Notes: generated from the letters alone by a model not told the origin. Positions 1 to 11,480 are shown, counted from the first letter of the stretch. The stretch: DNA of 64,000 bases from Aegilops tauschii subsp. strangulata (GCF_002575655.3 NC_053040.3:456430780-456494779); one strand, 5' to 3'. Numbers and translations: made by a program.

Positions 1-188
1 TGGTAAAAAATTTGGCCGAATTGGAACAAACTTTGATATAAGCTTCTTGCAAACCAGAGCTTCTCTCAAGAAGGCTCATGGTTCCAAGGGGGAATGTGTC
101 ACCTCCTTGTGCGAAACGACATATACTGTCTTTAGAGAGGCCGCATGGACCAATAGGAGTTCCGTGCTACATTTTGGAATTATTCTAG
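1..188. other. Flank left of CACTA-1, no gene recognised
   Basis: No conserved reading frame or known repeat end was recognised here. The stretch stops at the first base of the CACTA-1 terminal repeat at 189. Its last three bases are TAG, against TGG after the right end of CACTA-1, which is a near but not exact 3-bp target duplication. Confidence 0.5.
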
Positions 189-203
189 CACTACTAGGGA
201 AAA

Positions 204-375
204 CCCTAGTAGTAGCGCGGGTTTTGATGCTATCAGCAGCGCGGGTAGCTGCGCTACTACTACGGTGTAGAGCTAACAGTTAGTAGTAGCGCGGTCTAGA
301 CCCGCGCTACTACTATTGACTATATCAGTAGCGCTTTTCTAGCGCTACTACTAAGTAGCTGTAGCGCTTTTCTGT
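204..375. repeat. Left subterminal palindromic repeats of CACTA-1
   Basis: The block holds several copies of TAGTAGTAGCGCGG in both orientations; around 283-314 the sequence forms a near-palindrome centred on TCTAGA. In CACTA elements such subterminal repeats are the binding sites of the element's DNA-binding protein. That role is known for En/Spm TNPA and is inferred here. Confidence 0.75.
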
Positions 376-665
376 CCCCGCGATGCTGCTGTATCTTTCA
401 TCATTTTTTTCCTGCTTCCTACCCCGTTTCAATAAACTGCAATTTCACATACACCAAATAACAATATCATTAACCATAATACCTTATAGTCATACAGTAG
501 TCATACAATATCATAAAGCATTATAGCTACTCATATATAGTCAACATGCATCCTCACATGAATATAGCATATATGATAAGCAGTACTAGGTAGTCTTACA
601 GCCACACATATATAGCAGTTCTACTAGGTATATATAGTCATACAGCCACACACACATATGTAGTT

Positions 666-1958
666 CTAGATGATATCGACGACGATCATCATCCTCAAGC
701 CTGGGCGGTGGGTGTTCCTGATAGTAATTAGGATGGCCTATCCAACACGAAGATTCTTGCCAACGAGGAAGTTCTTCCACCCAACCGAGCTTAAGTGTGT
801 GCGGCCGTCCGTGTCCACGCCGTATGTACAGGTAGTGACGGAGCCCCTTGCGGTAAGGCATATTCCAGCTGAGCCTTCTTCATCAGGCTTGATACCACAA
901 CTCACAGATAGGCTCTTTGGCAATTTCTGAATAAGAAAAACAAATCAATTAATAAGTAGCCTCGCACATACTCCTGCAAATATATTTCTACTAAGTATAG
1001 ATTTTTACACTATCAAAATACACAGTACTACACATTTCTACTAAGCATGAATTCTACTAATAAGTATGGATTATCTACACTATTAATAGTTCCTTGGATT
1101 CTACACTAATAAGCATGTCATCGAACTCTGCACTAAAGCATATCATCGACTAGATTCCACACAGTATATCATTGGACTTTACACTAAGCATATCATCGGA
1201 TTCACGAAGCATATCATCGGATAATTTGCATTTGTAAGTATAACAATAAAGCATATATATCATCAAATTACTGCAGTTAGTACAAGATAACATATCATGC
1301 CGATCAACCATGGTACTTGTCAGGCGGGTCACAAATGGCACCCCGACAAAGTCATCACGTGGCAGAATTATGTCCCATAGGTTGCACACCTCCTCCTCGC
1401 TCAGCCTCATTCTTTGAGCTACGATGGCTTCATCAAGTGGGTCCTCATCATCTTCATCAAGTGGGTCCTCATCATCTTCATCAAGTGGGTCCTCATCATC
1501 TTCATCATCTTCATCATCTTCCTCCTTGTTGATATAAATGACAGCCAGCTTGGGTCTTTCTGCTCTGAAGGAGAAGCTGATCAACTCACCACCAGTAACA
1601 CCCATGCGGGCGAGGAAATGAACCCATCCATCTCCTCCAATCTATGACATATTGCGTCCTTTCTCGACCTCCATAGTGTAGGGCCGCCCAGGAGCCTCAA
1701 AGATCACAGTGTCTCCTGTCAGCTTGTTGAATTTCAACCTCACATTGCATGGGACGATCTGTGTAAAAAAAGCAAAATGATACAATGCATTAATGCCAAC
1801 ACTAAAAACAAAATAGTTGTTACAAGTTTCATATAATTTCTTACCACCGCATGACGAAAACTGGGCTGCAAGTAGATGCCGAACAGCTTGCCAGTTGCAA
1901 GGCTGCTGGCGCACCTTGACTTGCACAGTCGACATGGTGGTGGTGGTGGTCGCACCAT
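666..1958 (-). pseudogene. Broken two-B3-domain DNA-binding protein gene inside CACTA-1
   Basis: Three exons fit: 1845-1958 (38 codons, starting MVRPPPPP), 1291-1758 and 666-926. Each is a whole number of codons, with phase-0 introns. The first junction has good splice sites (GTG then GTAAGA; ACACAG before ATC). Exon 2 opens with IVPCNVRLKF and continues to a GGDGWVHFLARMGV segment and an FSFRAERPKLAVIY strand, the pattern of a plant B3 domain. An acidic linker of DEDDEDPL repeats follows. Exon 3 opens with KLPKSLSVSCG and contains VGWKNFLVGKNLRVG, a second B3 domain. In-frame TAG stops interrupt both domains at 1642-1644 and 735-737, and the expected GT donor after exon 2 (near 1290) reads TT. 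B3 domains bind specific DNA in plant REM, ARF and VAL factors. Here the likely ancestral job is binding DNA for the transposon. The B3 call is strong; the exact family is unknown. Confidence 0.78.
1431..1528. repeat. 24-bp coding tandem repeat in the B3 acidic linker
   Basis: Three exact 24-bp units (1431-1454, 1455-1478, 1479-1502) are followed by shorter 9-bp CATCATCTT-type units. Read on the minus strand they encode repeated DEDDEDPL, forming an acidic linker between the two B3 domains. The repeat keeps the reading frame, so its copy number can change without breaking the protein. Confidence 0.9.
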
Positions 1959-2161
1959 TTTCCCAAAGCAATATGACCAAAGATGAACGATCCACTTCAC
2001 AGGAAAGAAAAAAATACATAAAGCTAGCTAGCTAGAGAGCACCCTTCAGAGTTGCTAAGTGAGTGAGTAAGTATAGTAAGATACAAATTAAAGGTATCTC
2101 TGAATTATGAGAGAGACCCTTGTTGTCTGTGTCTGAACCTGGGTGATGCTTGTAGCTAGAA

Positions 2162-2275
2162 AATATCTATCTAATTTGCACACCAGCAAAAGCACACCCC
2201 CAACCCTCAAAATAAAATATATATCTAATTTGCACACCAGCAAAAGCACACCCCCAGCCCTCACAAGAAAATTTG
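2162..2275. repeat. 54-bp tandem duplication in the B3 upstream region
   Basis: The segment CTAATTTGCACACCAGC starts at 2171 and again at 2225, and the match continues through an AAAGCACACCCCC segment. Two copies with few differences lie upstream of the minus-strand B3 gene. Confidence 0.85.
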
Positions 2276-3005
2276 ATAAGTCCAATGTAAACAACTACTG
2301 TGAGCATGAAGATGCACAACGCATCGACTCCAGTAACTTAGCACTTGCAAACAAAATACTTGTATCAAAACCAATATCTACCAGAAAAAATAACGAACTA
2401 CACCTCACTAAGCCGCTGCCTATTCCATTAGCATTTGAACTTTCCTACGAGGTAGTTAACGAACTACACTAGCACTTGAACTACACTATGGTCATGGTCA
2501 GCCCTGTTACTTGAAAGAAGCTGGAAATCAAAGTTTGCTTATAATGTGCTAGGGATAGCATAGAAATAGTAGTAATGAACTACAAGGCGCAAGAATAATC
2601 GAGTCGGCAACCCCTACACGGCCCCGTCACGGGCGTCCCCCTCCACGTACGGCCCCGCCATCGGAGTGGGGGCGGCGCTGGAGGTTGGGGCAGAAGGGGG
2701 AGTGGGGGCGGCGGCGGAGTTGAGGGCAGTAGGGGGAGTGGCTTAGGCGGGCGGCACAGACCGGGGCAGCGAGAGAGGGGGCCATTACCTACAGCGGCGG
2801 GATGGAGGGAGATGGAGGTGGCAACTAGGGAGGGAGGGGGCGACGGTAGCGGGATGGAGGGGGGAGGGGATGTAGGATGGAGGGGCGATGGCGACAGCAG
2901 TTGGCGGCACTGCGGCGGCGGCGCACGACGGGGTGAGGAAGGGGATGAAGGAGAGAGTGGAGAGGGGAGAGTGAGGGGTGGCCGGGCCGGTGGGTGGGGA
3001 AGATA
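2276..3005. other. Upstream region of the CACTA-1 B3 gene, GC-rich from 2620
   Basis: No protein is recognised. From about 2620 to 3005 the sequence turns very rich in GGC/GGA triplets, as in the GC-rich leaders of grass genes. On the minus strand it precedes the B3 gene, so it may hold its promoter and 5' leader. Reading frames on either strand here are low-complexity glycine/arginine strings. Confidence 0.4.
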
Positions 3006-3646
3006 GGATGGCTTTAGCTGTAGCGCTCTTCGGGGAAAAACGCTACTACTAAACTCTATAGTAGCAGCGCCTTCTACTAAAACGTGCTACTGCTATGCCT
3101 GTAGCAGTAGCGTCTCCTACGATAACGCGCTACTGCTAAGGCTAAGCATGTAAAAATAAACATCAAAAATACATTGGTCATGAATAATCTTTTTGTGTAG
3201 AATCTAAATAGTCAACATGAATCCTCACCTATTTAGGTACAGGTGAAGATTCATATTGCGGCCACATATCCTACACATAGAGTTCAATGAAGACCAAGTG
3301 CATGTGATAGTTTGAGAAGTAACATATTTAAGGTGGTAAACACCCTGTTCGCTTAGCAGTATGGGACTAAACTTAGTTGCAAGAGGGGATGATTCTTAGC
3401 AGCAGCGTGTGTTGGCGAAACGCGCTACTCCTAAGTACGTTAGCAGTAGTGCGTCCATTGAAAGATCGCTACTACTATACCTAGTTTGGAGGCAACGCCC
3501 TGGCAATTTTAGTAGTAGCGCTCTTTTCACCTAGCATGCTACTGCTACTGGGATATTAGTAGCACGGTTTGGTACAGAGCGCTACTGCTAACTAGCAGTA
3601 GCGTTTGTTTTTAAACCACGCTGCTGGTAAAATTCTATGTATATGG
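3006..3646. repeat. Right subterminal repeats of CACTA-1
   Basis: Two clusters (about 3010-3140 and 3395-3610) of GTAGCAGTAGCG/CGCTACTGCTA motifs in both orientations are separated by about 250 bp of unrelated AT-rich sequence. They match the left-end motif in kind but are more diverged, with more CAG/CTG variants. Confidence 0.7.
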
Positions 3647-3661
3647 TTTTCCCTAGTAGTG

Positions 3662-4460
3662 TGGGTTCATTTTGCCTTTTTACACATTAATTGAGTTTCC
3701 AGGCATTTAAGGCGCATAATTCAAATTTGAACTACAAGCACATGCTCCAGCGCGCCAAAGTTGGTTGAAAAATTATTTATGTGTACTTGGGTGAATTTCT
3801 ATGTCTCATGCAAGAAATAGGAATGGAATTCAAACATCTGGGCGTCGTGCGGCCGAAAACATCGAGAAACTTGGTTTTTAAATTCCTGTAAATCCAAAAC
3901 TCGCCTGAAATCATTAAACTTGGCATGGTGTCTTGGCATGGCACCAACATATTGTGGTAATTTTTTGTCCGATTTGCGAAGGCGCACACATTAACAACCA
4001 ACAAAGTCATTTTGGAACAACTGTTGTCACGTTACAATCGGAAACACAAGTATTATTGAAACCGTTGGCGTTCTACTTACCATTTATGTGCCGCCACGTG
4101 TTCCCTTTTTATTGGCTAGGAGGCGCCGTGCGGGGTAGCTATTTGAGTACGGGAGGTGTGAAATCAGACCCCTGCGTGTGCTTATCGGGAGGAGAGACCT
4201 TTGACCTCCATCCGCCACCCACCTCTCTCCCAACATCTCCATTAATGGCGCTCGAGTCCCTGTTTTATGGCGTGACTATGTCTCACTTGACTGAGAATTA
4301 TGTGAGAAAAGAGAAAATTTGAAAAGAAAATTTTGCACGGATCTTGTTGTAAGATCTGACGGACATATATAGCATCGACTGCGACTTATAGCAAGATTGA
4401 TATGAATATACAAGGACGATGACAGTGGATAATAATTGTCTTACATATTCGGGAAGATAA
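3662..4460. other. No gene recognised; possible old promoter-like segment
   Basis: No conserved protein is seen. Around 4085-4130 there is a CCACGTG G-box core and an ATTGGC inverted CCAAT motif close together, followed by a short frame starting MALESLFYGV at 4244 that ends within about 80 bp. This could be the start of a decayed gene, but nothing confirms it. Confidence 0.25.
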
Positions 4461-5248
4461 TTAAAAATGCCACATGCGGCAACGCCCGAAATACACAAGG
4501 GCAAAAGAAGAAGGAAGACGCAGACAACGATCTGGCTCGCTGATCTCTACTTTCTTTAGGCGCTGCAGGCCGCGGAGACTAGTTCGCGCGCAAGTGGCGA
4601 TGATCTCTTTCATGTCCTCAATACGCTGCTTGGTAGCATCCACGGATTCCTCCACCAGCCTTTCATGCTCGATGTGGAGCATGGCATTCTCGTCCATAAG
4701 TTTCTTGACGATGACGCCCATCCTCTTCAACAAGGCGGTGGTCTCCTCGTGCTCCTTCTCCCTTCCGGCGATCTTCGCCCTCAGCAGGTCACGCTCGGTG
4801 CGGAGCTTCGCCTTGTCCTCCCCTAGTCCCCGGATGATATCAATAGCATTTTCAAACGGGGCATTCATCTCGTCCTGCAGCTTCATCCAGCCAGAGATCC
4901 GATCCATCAGGTCAGCGAGCATAGCACGCATGCGCCCCTGAGAGTCCTCGCCTGCCCGTGACACATTTTCCTAGGCCGTCGCGGCACGGGAGGACCTCTC
5001 TGCTGCACTCGCGGTGCGGCGGGACAACTATGCTGCTTCCGCGGCGCAACCAGGCCAGTCTGCTGCATTGACGGCGCGGCGGGACCTCTGTGCTGCTTCG
5101 GCGGCGCGGCGGGACCTCTAAGCTGCTACGCGGCGTGGCGGGACATGTCGGCTACTTTCGCAGCGAGGCGGGACATCTCTCGTGCTTCCGCTTCCATGCT
5201 CGCCTCTCCCTGGTAGTGATCTCTCGAACCAGAACTCATGCGGGCCAT
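4461..5248 (-). pseudogene. Broken coiled-coil protein gene of unknown function
   Basis: The likely start is ATG at 5246-5248 (MARMSSGSRDHYQGE), about 45 bases after a TATA box. The first frame stops after about 40 codons (TAG near 5130). A second frame then carries a repeated SRRA.EAAQ-like motif of about 15 residues, with further stops near 5030 and 4970. An open frame from about 4964 to 4461 follows, rich in heptad-like E/K/L/R segments such as REKEHEETTALLKRM and KKLMDENAMLHIEHERL, which predicts a coiled coil. No enzyme motif is visible and the function is unknown. Stops and a frame change in the N-terminal repeat make it a pseudogene as written. It may belong to a DNA transposon gene family, given the tandem repeat next to it, but no terminal repeats were found to prove that. 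Confidence 0.5.
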
Positions 5249-5290
5249 GGCAGATGCAAGGGAACGACGATGAAAGACTTGTTTGTTTTT

Positions 5291-5299
5291 GTATATAAG
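5291..5299 (-). promoter_or_regulatory. TATA box of the coiled-coil gene
   Basis: On the minus strand the sequence reads CCTTATATAC, about 45 bases before the chosen ATG at 5248. The spacing suits a grass core promoter with a short leader and supports that start. Confidence 0.45.
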
Positions 5300-5668
5300 G
5301 AGTTGAGAAGGAATGTGTAGTCATCCTGGAGTAGGTAGTATTTATAACCGAGTACCAATACGCTCCTAAGTGAGAAACCATTTAGGTTTTGATCGTTGTG
5401 AACATGTTTGCAATTAAATATAGCATGATAGTAATTTGGAATGTGACGGGACACAATCTCAAAAATTATTGACGGTTATAGTTTCAAAGTGCGGCACTAT
5501 TCCCGGATGGCATAACGTGGGCACGCATTCTCGGCCCCGTATGTGGCATTTGCACCATAGGGTGCACCGCAATAGGCGATGTCAGCACACATCTTGTTCC
5601 ATCAACCATGCGCGCTCGTTATTACCATCGCGCACGCTTCTTTTAATTAGAATATGTGCCCGTCTAGC
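5300..5668. other. Upstream region of the coiled-coil gene, no gene
   Basis: No reading frame of interest was recognised. The stretch lies between the TATA box and the 86-bp tandem array. Confidence 0.4.
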
Positions 5669-6015
5669 GCACACACGTTGATCTGTCTAACTGTTTTTGT
5701 TTGTTGTGGCTAATCGCAAATAGTTCATCCGTGTGAAGTGTATACCGTCAATCGCAGACACATTGATCTGGCTGACCGTTTTTGTTGTGTTGCCTAATCG
5801 CAAACAGTTCATCTGAGTGAACTGTATGCCATCAATCGCACACACACCTCGATCTACCCGACCGTTTCTGTTGTGTTTCCTAATCACAAACAATTCATCC
5901 AGGTGAACTGTATGTCGTATATCACATACACCTTCATCTGCCTGCCCATTTCTGTTGTTAAGCTCATCGCAAACAGTTCATTCGAGTGAACTATATGATA
6001 CGCATGGCACACGCA
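5669..6015. repeat. About 86-bp tandem array, four diverged copies
   Basis: The phrase GCAAACAGTTCATC..GTGAACTGTATG recurs with a preceding CCGTTT.TGTTGT segment at about 5690, 5780, 5865 and 5950. Each unit holds a short inverted pair (CAGTTCA and TGAACTG). Arrays of this kind are typical of subterminal regions of large DNA transposons, but no terminal repeat was found here. Confidence 0.75.
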
Positions 6016-6527
6016 ACTATAATCTGAAACGTGTTTTTTGTATTCGCCATCGCTAACATTTTGTATCTTTTTTGATGGTTTTATTACATTATCGTTTCTG
6101 ATTAATGCATCGCACACAGTTTGTCGAAGGGTCTCTGATTATAGTGTCGCGTTTGGACCATCCTGCAGTACTGACTGTCGATCTTCTAGGGGGTAATGAG
6201 TATTGACAAAGTTTAGTGTGGGGATAGAGATTTTTAATTAAGTATCTTTCCTCACACACCCCAAAAGTTAATCTAGCAACAAGAATTATCGCCATAATGG
6301 TGAACGTAGGTATCTAGTGTTATCCGAAAACCCTAGAAGCCACGTAATAAAATTTGCCAAACCTATTAGAAAACGTCTAACTTGGTTTTGTAGGTTGCAT
6401 ATGATGTGGTATAGCCTTCGTCATGATAATGAGTATGAGATGGTTATATGTTGTAATGTTAAGTGGCATGCGCATCACAATAAGGCATGATGGCTAGACC
6501 CAAGAGATTGTTATTTTAATGACCTGC
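6016..6527. other. No gene recognised
   Basis: AT-rich DNA follows the tandem array. Short reading frames only; no known domain or repeat end was identified. Confidence 0.5.
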
Positions 6528-7012
6528 TGATACGTCTTCAACGTATCTATATTTTTTTATTGTTTCGTGCTATTATATTATCAATCTTATATGCTTTATA
6601 CATCATTTTATATCATTTTTGGAAACTAACCTATTAACTCAGCACCAATTGCCAATTGATGTTTTCTGCGTGTTTTTGGTTTTACAGGAAATCTATACCA
6701 AACGGAATCCAAACATGACGAACTTTTTGAAGATTTTTCTGGACCAAAAGAGACCCAGGAAGCTTCGAGGGGCGGTTCAGATGCCAGACGAGGAGACGGC
6801 AAGGCAGCACGGCGCGCACTTGGGGGGTAGGTGCGTTGTGCCCCCTTGTGGGCCCCTCGTGGCTCCGTCTAACCTAATTCCAAATATTCCAGAACCCATA
6901 GAGCGAGACCTGAAATAATTATCTGCCGCCAAAAGCCCTTGTTCTTCCGCGATCCAATCTGGAGGCCTCCGTCGGTACTCTTTCGGAGGGGAAATCAATC
7001 ATGGAGGGCCTT
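6528..7012 (+). mobile_element. Truncated Athila-type Gypsy LTR fragment
   Basis: The fragment begins TGATACGTCTTCAACGTATC, the same type of start as the LTRs at 34032 and 43362. It also keeps their GGAAACTAACCTATTAACTC-like segment, then diverges. The downstream half of the LTR, the primer binding site and any internal region are missing. Confidence 0.6.
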
Positions 7013-7215
7013 GCTACTTATGGATGCGTTGGGATTCCCCTGAAGAGGAAGGGTGAAGTAATATAGGAGCGAAAAGTATTTCCCTCAGTAAACAACCAAG
7101 GTTTATCGAACTAGTTGGAGAATTATCCAGATGACCTTTAGCAGTACCTACACACAAGAGCAAATACTTGCACCCACGCAGTCCACGCGAACCATCTCGA
7201 TTCCAGGCGAAATCC
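7013..7215 (-). mobile_element. LTR end fragment in reverse orientation
   Basis: The phrases CTGAAGAGGAAGGGTGA and AAGTATTTCCCTCAGT resemble the reverse complement of the 3' ends of the LTRs near 35550-35600 and 44870-44910. A decayed LTR 3' end therefore lies head-to-head with the fragment at 6528. Divergence is high and the borders are approximate. Confidence 0.45.
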
Positions 7216-8740
7216 ATTCCCCATCCTGCAAGATATGTCCTTCTTCGATCTTGCCGTCAGAATTTCAAAAGAAAAAATTGTGTGGGCGATCTAGGAAGAG
7301 GGAGCCTAGACGCCAATCAGATCTGCCATTGAGGGATGCCGAGGAAAATGATGCCGACCACAGGTGTGGAGGGAGGGCTTTCGGCGGCCTCATAGTTGCC
7401 TATGTCCCACCTACCCCCTCTGCTTCTATGGCCATGAATGCAACTTGCATTCACTCGCTGGTATCTTTCAATTTGTACAATGTCATTACTTGAATTGCTT
7501 GTTTCCTAGGTTATCTCTGATTGTCTATCACTTGGCAATAGATTTATGCAACTACGATTTAATTGTATTTATTATTTAAATTTGTCAACACATCATCTCA
7601 CGCACTTGCTCATAATCATTTGTCTCGTTTGTCGTTTATATGTTGTTTTGCATTGATCAATATCACCTTAGCACAACTAAAATATGTATGGAATTACTTC
7701 GACATGGTTTATATGTACAACATTTGCTTTGAAACATTGTCTCCCACTCACCTTTTTTGTTGGTCTAATTATTCTGCAAAACCCAAGTTATTTCGGTATG
7801 ATTTATAATTTCAACACAATGGAAACTACTTCTTGCAGATTTTACATGACATGTCACACCCAATCTTCTTTGTTTTTTTTAAGAAAAGGATGATCACCCC
7901 TGGCCTCTGCATCAGAGTGATGCATGCAAAGTACTTATTTGCCTCTAGCCAACATACTAATGAGTAAGTTGTCCTGTGAGTTTGCCCACTTTGGTGTATT
8001 GGATGAGCCTTGTTAAGTAAGCAATAATCTTTCACACTAAAAGTAGGAAAATAAGCAAGTATTATTTTTTTGCAAGGCAAATACGCGACTTTGCTGGTAA
8101 CATAAATAGTGGAGCACTGTAAACCTCAGTCCACCATACTTTGACTTGACAGGAACATTAAAGTTGTCATAAATGGAAAAGTGAAGCGGTTATTTGAAAA
8201 CAGTAGATGACATTACCTGGTCATCACACACATGTATCCTCTGTTTCTGGCTTCATAAGTGTGAACAAATACTGAAAATATTGAAAAAAAAGACAGACTT
8301 AAAGTGTCACAAACATAAATTACCTGCTCTTTTTACATAGAGTTATGCATACATGTGCACTTCCTTGTATAATAGTAGCCTCTTCCATGTATAATAATGC
8401 ATATGTAAGTCTTTGAGGTTCTCTTCAGAACAATGATTTACTTTGGCCATTAAGAAGAAATCTAAAATATAATATCAGTGTGTTATAGCCTATTTGGTTC
8501 TCTTACATCCAGACGACTCAAGAGTAGATCAAAGTGTCTACGCTGAAGAAATGGACTGCTATTAGAACTCATGATTTGCAAGCTTTGGAATGTTTCAAAC
8601 TTCCTTCTGCTTTCTATGCATCGTCTTGATCCAGACGCCCACCTTAGTAACCATTTTACTATACAGAATATATATGTGTTTTAAACAGAAAATCCTATAT
8701 TTTTTTCTGTCTTTATGTTGTTATATACAGATACTACGAC
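7216..8740. other. No gene recognised
   Basis: AT-rich DNA with only short reading frames, none resembling a known protein. No LTR, terminal inverted repeat or tandem array was recognised. It may be old, decayed intergenic sequence near the ERF relic. Confidence 0.45.
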
Positions 8741-9320
8741 CACAAAGCTCCAAAGGTCTGTCGAGTTATTTGTAGGGCAAATAAGTCGCGGTGCTGCACT
8801 GGGTGCGACCGGCTCGTGTATGGGCGCGAGCAGGACGCATCGGGTGCGCCAGGACCGCGGGGTAGACGTGCGTGTGTGTGTGTGTGCGCGGGGTGCATGG
8901 GCGTGTCCATGCGGGAGAACACCGCACGAGTGCGTGCGTGGAGTAGCCGTTGGAGATCAGGGACGCGGCGACCACGCCGGTTTGTTGAGGGCTGGGCGCG
9001 GAGAGCGCGCGGGAGCGCGTCATGCGTGCGCGCTGAGCGGGCCAAACCAGGTGGCGTAGTGGGCAAGGGAGTGCGGGTTGTGGCCCGGTGTTGCCCGGGT
9101 ATAATTGTGGCCCCGGTGATCATTGTAACGGTGTGGTGTGTGTATTGAGTTCGTGCTCAGGGAGGCGTTCGTGCGCCGGCAAAACACCACCGTGTCTCTG
9201 TCCTTCTTCCCCCTTCTTCCTCGTCTTCGTTGCTTCACGCCACGGCAGGTGAGAGAGAGGTCAGTGAGAGAGAGGAGAGCTAGGGCTAGGCAAGCTCGGC
9301 AACTACATTATTTACTTTCG
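8741..9320. other. GC-rich island with a TG microsatellite
   Basis: GC content rises sharply compared with both flanks, and a GTGTGTGTGTGTG tract lies at about 8872-8886. Overlapping frames on both strands are arginine-rich and low in complexity, so none is believed coding. It may be part of an old LTR, but no boundaries could be fixed. Confidence 0.35.
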
Positions 9321-11480
9321 TGCCTTGCTTTTCAGCTAGAAAATGACGTATGTCTATGGATAGTTAAAACACTGGTTTAAACGTGTTGGCATACTAAAGA
9401 AAAAGGAAGGCCCTATACAAAACTGTAAAGAAAGAACATCACATATTCACCTCCTGTGATAGATACTTTCAAGTTTTCTGATGCCGATTTGGTTGCAACA
9501 CTTGTAGCAGAACAATAATTTCAATTTTAAGGTAATGTCAAGTTGTCGACAATAACCGCTGAAATTTACAGGTACCATACAGATTAGAATCATTCTGAAG
9601 AATTTTCAATTGTCCCAATAACTAACCAAGAACCAATTGAGGCAGCATGAATAGTCAATACGTGCAAGTATAGTGGTACATACACGTACACTTGCTTTAT
9701 TTTACTTTTTTGGGCATAACACTTGGTGCCTTTCACAATTGATGATTGTGCTTTGTTGCTATCAATTAGGATGTTCTCTCCGTTAAAATGTAGAGACTAA
9801 ATCATTAGGAATCCATGCGCTGATCCACATAATCAGTGCAACGTTAAGGAAATTGATGCTCCCTCAAACTTGCGCCCCTGCTTGGCCCCCACTAAACGAT
9901 ACAACAGTATAAGATGCAAGGGAATAGTGGATCAGAAATACAATAGAAAAGGCCCTGGTCTATTCCGCCATGATGCTGACCTAGTGGATAATATAAAAGC
10001 AGGATCTAACTGAGAACAAATATATTGGGAAAATACAGAAAGAATCAAGGCAGCATGTCTACTTTGGTTGGAGAACTGTGGTGAACTGCATCAGCATGTA
10101 CAGGTGACGGTGGCGCTAGTGGCACGACACAATGGCTTATCGGCTGGAGGTGATGCTTCATGGGTGCTGCTGCTACCTGATGATCGAGCTATGCCCCTGC
10201 AGTGGACACAATCATTCAAGGTTTGACATGGACAGAGGCAGCCCATGATGCCACCAATCAGTTAGCCTAGCAACCGGAGATCAGCGAGCTGACAATCAGA
10301 CCGAAGTACATGGTCGAATTAGTAGTGGTGGATGTCGAACACTTTGGCTGCTGCTGTGGCGAGCGAACCCGACGCTAGCATGAGCATAGAAGATGGAGGC
10401 ACGCGACTTCTATCCACCTTGCACCAACAAATCAATTGGAGTCTCCTCCTCTAATGCATCAACTATCACGGGATAGTTTCATTTACTGGACCAAGAATTA
10501 GACACTGGATTGTAGTGTGGCCACCGTTTGAAGGCTGGGAAATTCAGACATAGGCTGGGCATGCAGCAGGTAGGTTTGGATCGTACATCTTTTCAGAACG
10601 ATTCCAGATGGAACCTTGAAGCACAGCTTGCCGCGAGATGGAGGATGACCAAGAGCTGCGGTAGGTTATCGCTAGAAGATGCGCTGGTAGGGCGGCCGGC
10701 GACGGTGATGTAAAAGAAGGTTCTAGTAATAAATCAAGTGAAAATGTATAGATTGTTCCCATGGCTTCTCACATCGAGAGGGGCTGAGGAACAGTATAAT
10801 GCATTGCTATAAGAATGCGTCGAAATGGAACAGAACCCTCAAATCATGAATTAGGTGCACTACATGTCTACGTAAGAACTATATCGGTTTAAAGAACTAC
10901 ATATAGAAAGAACGACTCCGTGTGAGCACGCATCTACTATCAAAGATTAGTAAATCTGGTATATTTTTCCATAGCGTGAAGTATAGAGGTATAATATAGA
11001 GGACAGTTTGGCTTTACCACACCCTTCTTTGGAAAAGAGATTGAAACCTCCAGCTTCTACATCAATATGATGCACACTATCATAAACTTACTACACCTCT
11101 ACGGCTCTACAGCAGAAATTGATCCAGCAACCAGGCAAATCCATATTTAACAGATAAACTTCTGCTCAAAAATAAGATACATAGGTTACTTCTATTACTA
11201 ATAAAAAGCCAGAACTAAAGGGAGAAAACGATAGTGCACATATTAAAGCAAACTGGACACAAATCCATGTTGTTCGCATTCACAAATGGTAACCACAACA
11301 TAAAAGTTGACACAAGATAAAGACAACGGGTTCATCATAAATGCCTGCCACATAGACAGTCAACTAGGGAAAGGGTCAATTACAAAGAGACACGAGATGC
11401 AACTTTTTTTTGCATCTAAGCTTGGACATAAGCATATGCTAACTGAAGCTGACAATAGGGCGCTTCCCAATCTCTCATAG
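9321..11480. other. No gene recognised, downstream of the ERF-VII relic
   Basis: Mixed-composition DNA without recognisable reading frames, LTRs or inverted ends. The part nearest 11480 lies 3' of the ERF-VII gene and may include its distal 3' UTR exon: a plausible splice acceptor (TTATTTCAG, minus strand) lies near 11490 and a donor-like GGTAAGC near 11568. Confidence 0.4.

Larger units (their letters stand above)
189..3661. mobile_element. CACTA-1, non-autonomous CACTA (En/Spm) transposon, 3.47 kb
   Basis: The left end reads CACTACTAGGGAAAA (189-203) and the right end is its exact reverse complement (3647-3661), giving a perfect 15-bp terminal inverted repeat that starts with CACTA. The flanking trinucleotides are TAG and TGG, so the expected 3-bp duplication has one mismatch. 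Just inside both ends are arrays of short palindromic repeats built on TAGTAGTAGCGCGG. No TNP2-like transposase is present, so movement would need a transposase from elsewhere. The only gene inside is a broken two-B3-domain gene on the minus strand (666-1958), fed from a GC-rich leader at 2620-3005. Confidence 0.9.

Noticed and set aside
4244..4321. Short frame starting MALESLFYGV as a gene
   Set aside because: Ends after about 25 codons with no recognisable continuation or splice donor of confidence.
8741..9320. Host gene in the GC-rich island
   Set aside because: Frames on both strands are short, Arg-rich and lack any recognisable domain or splice pattern.
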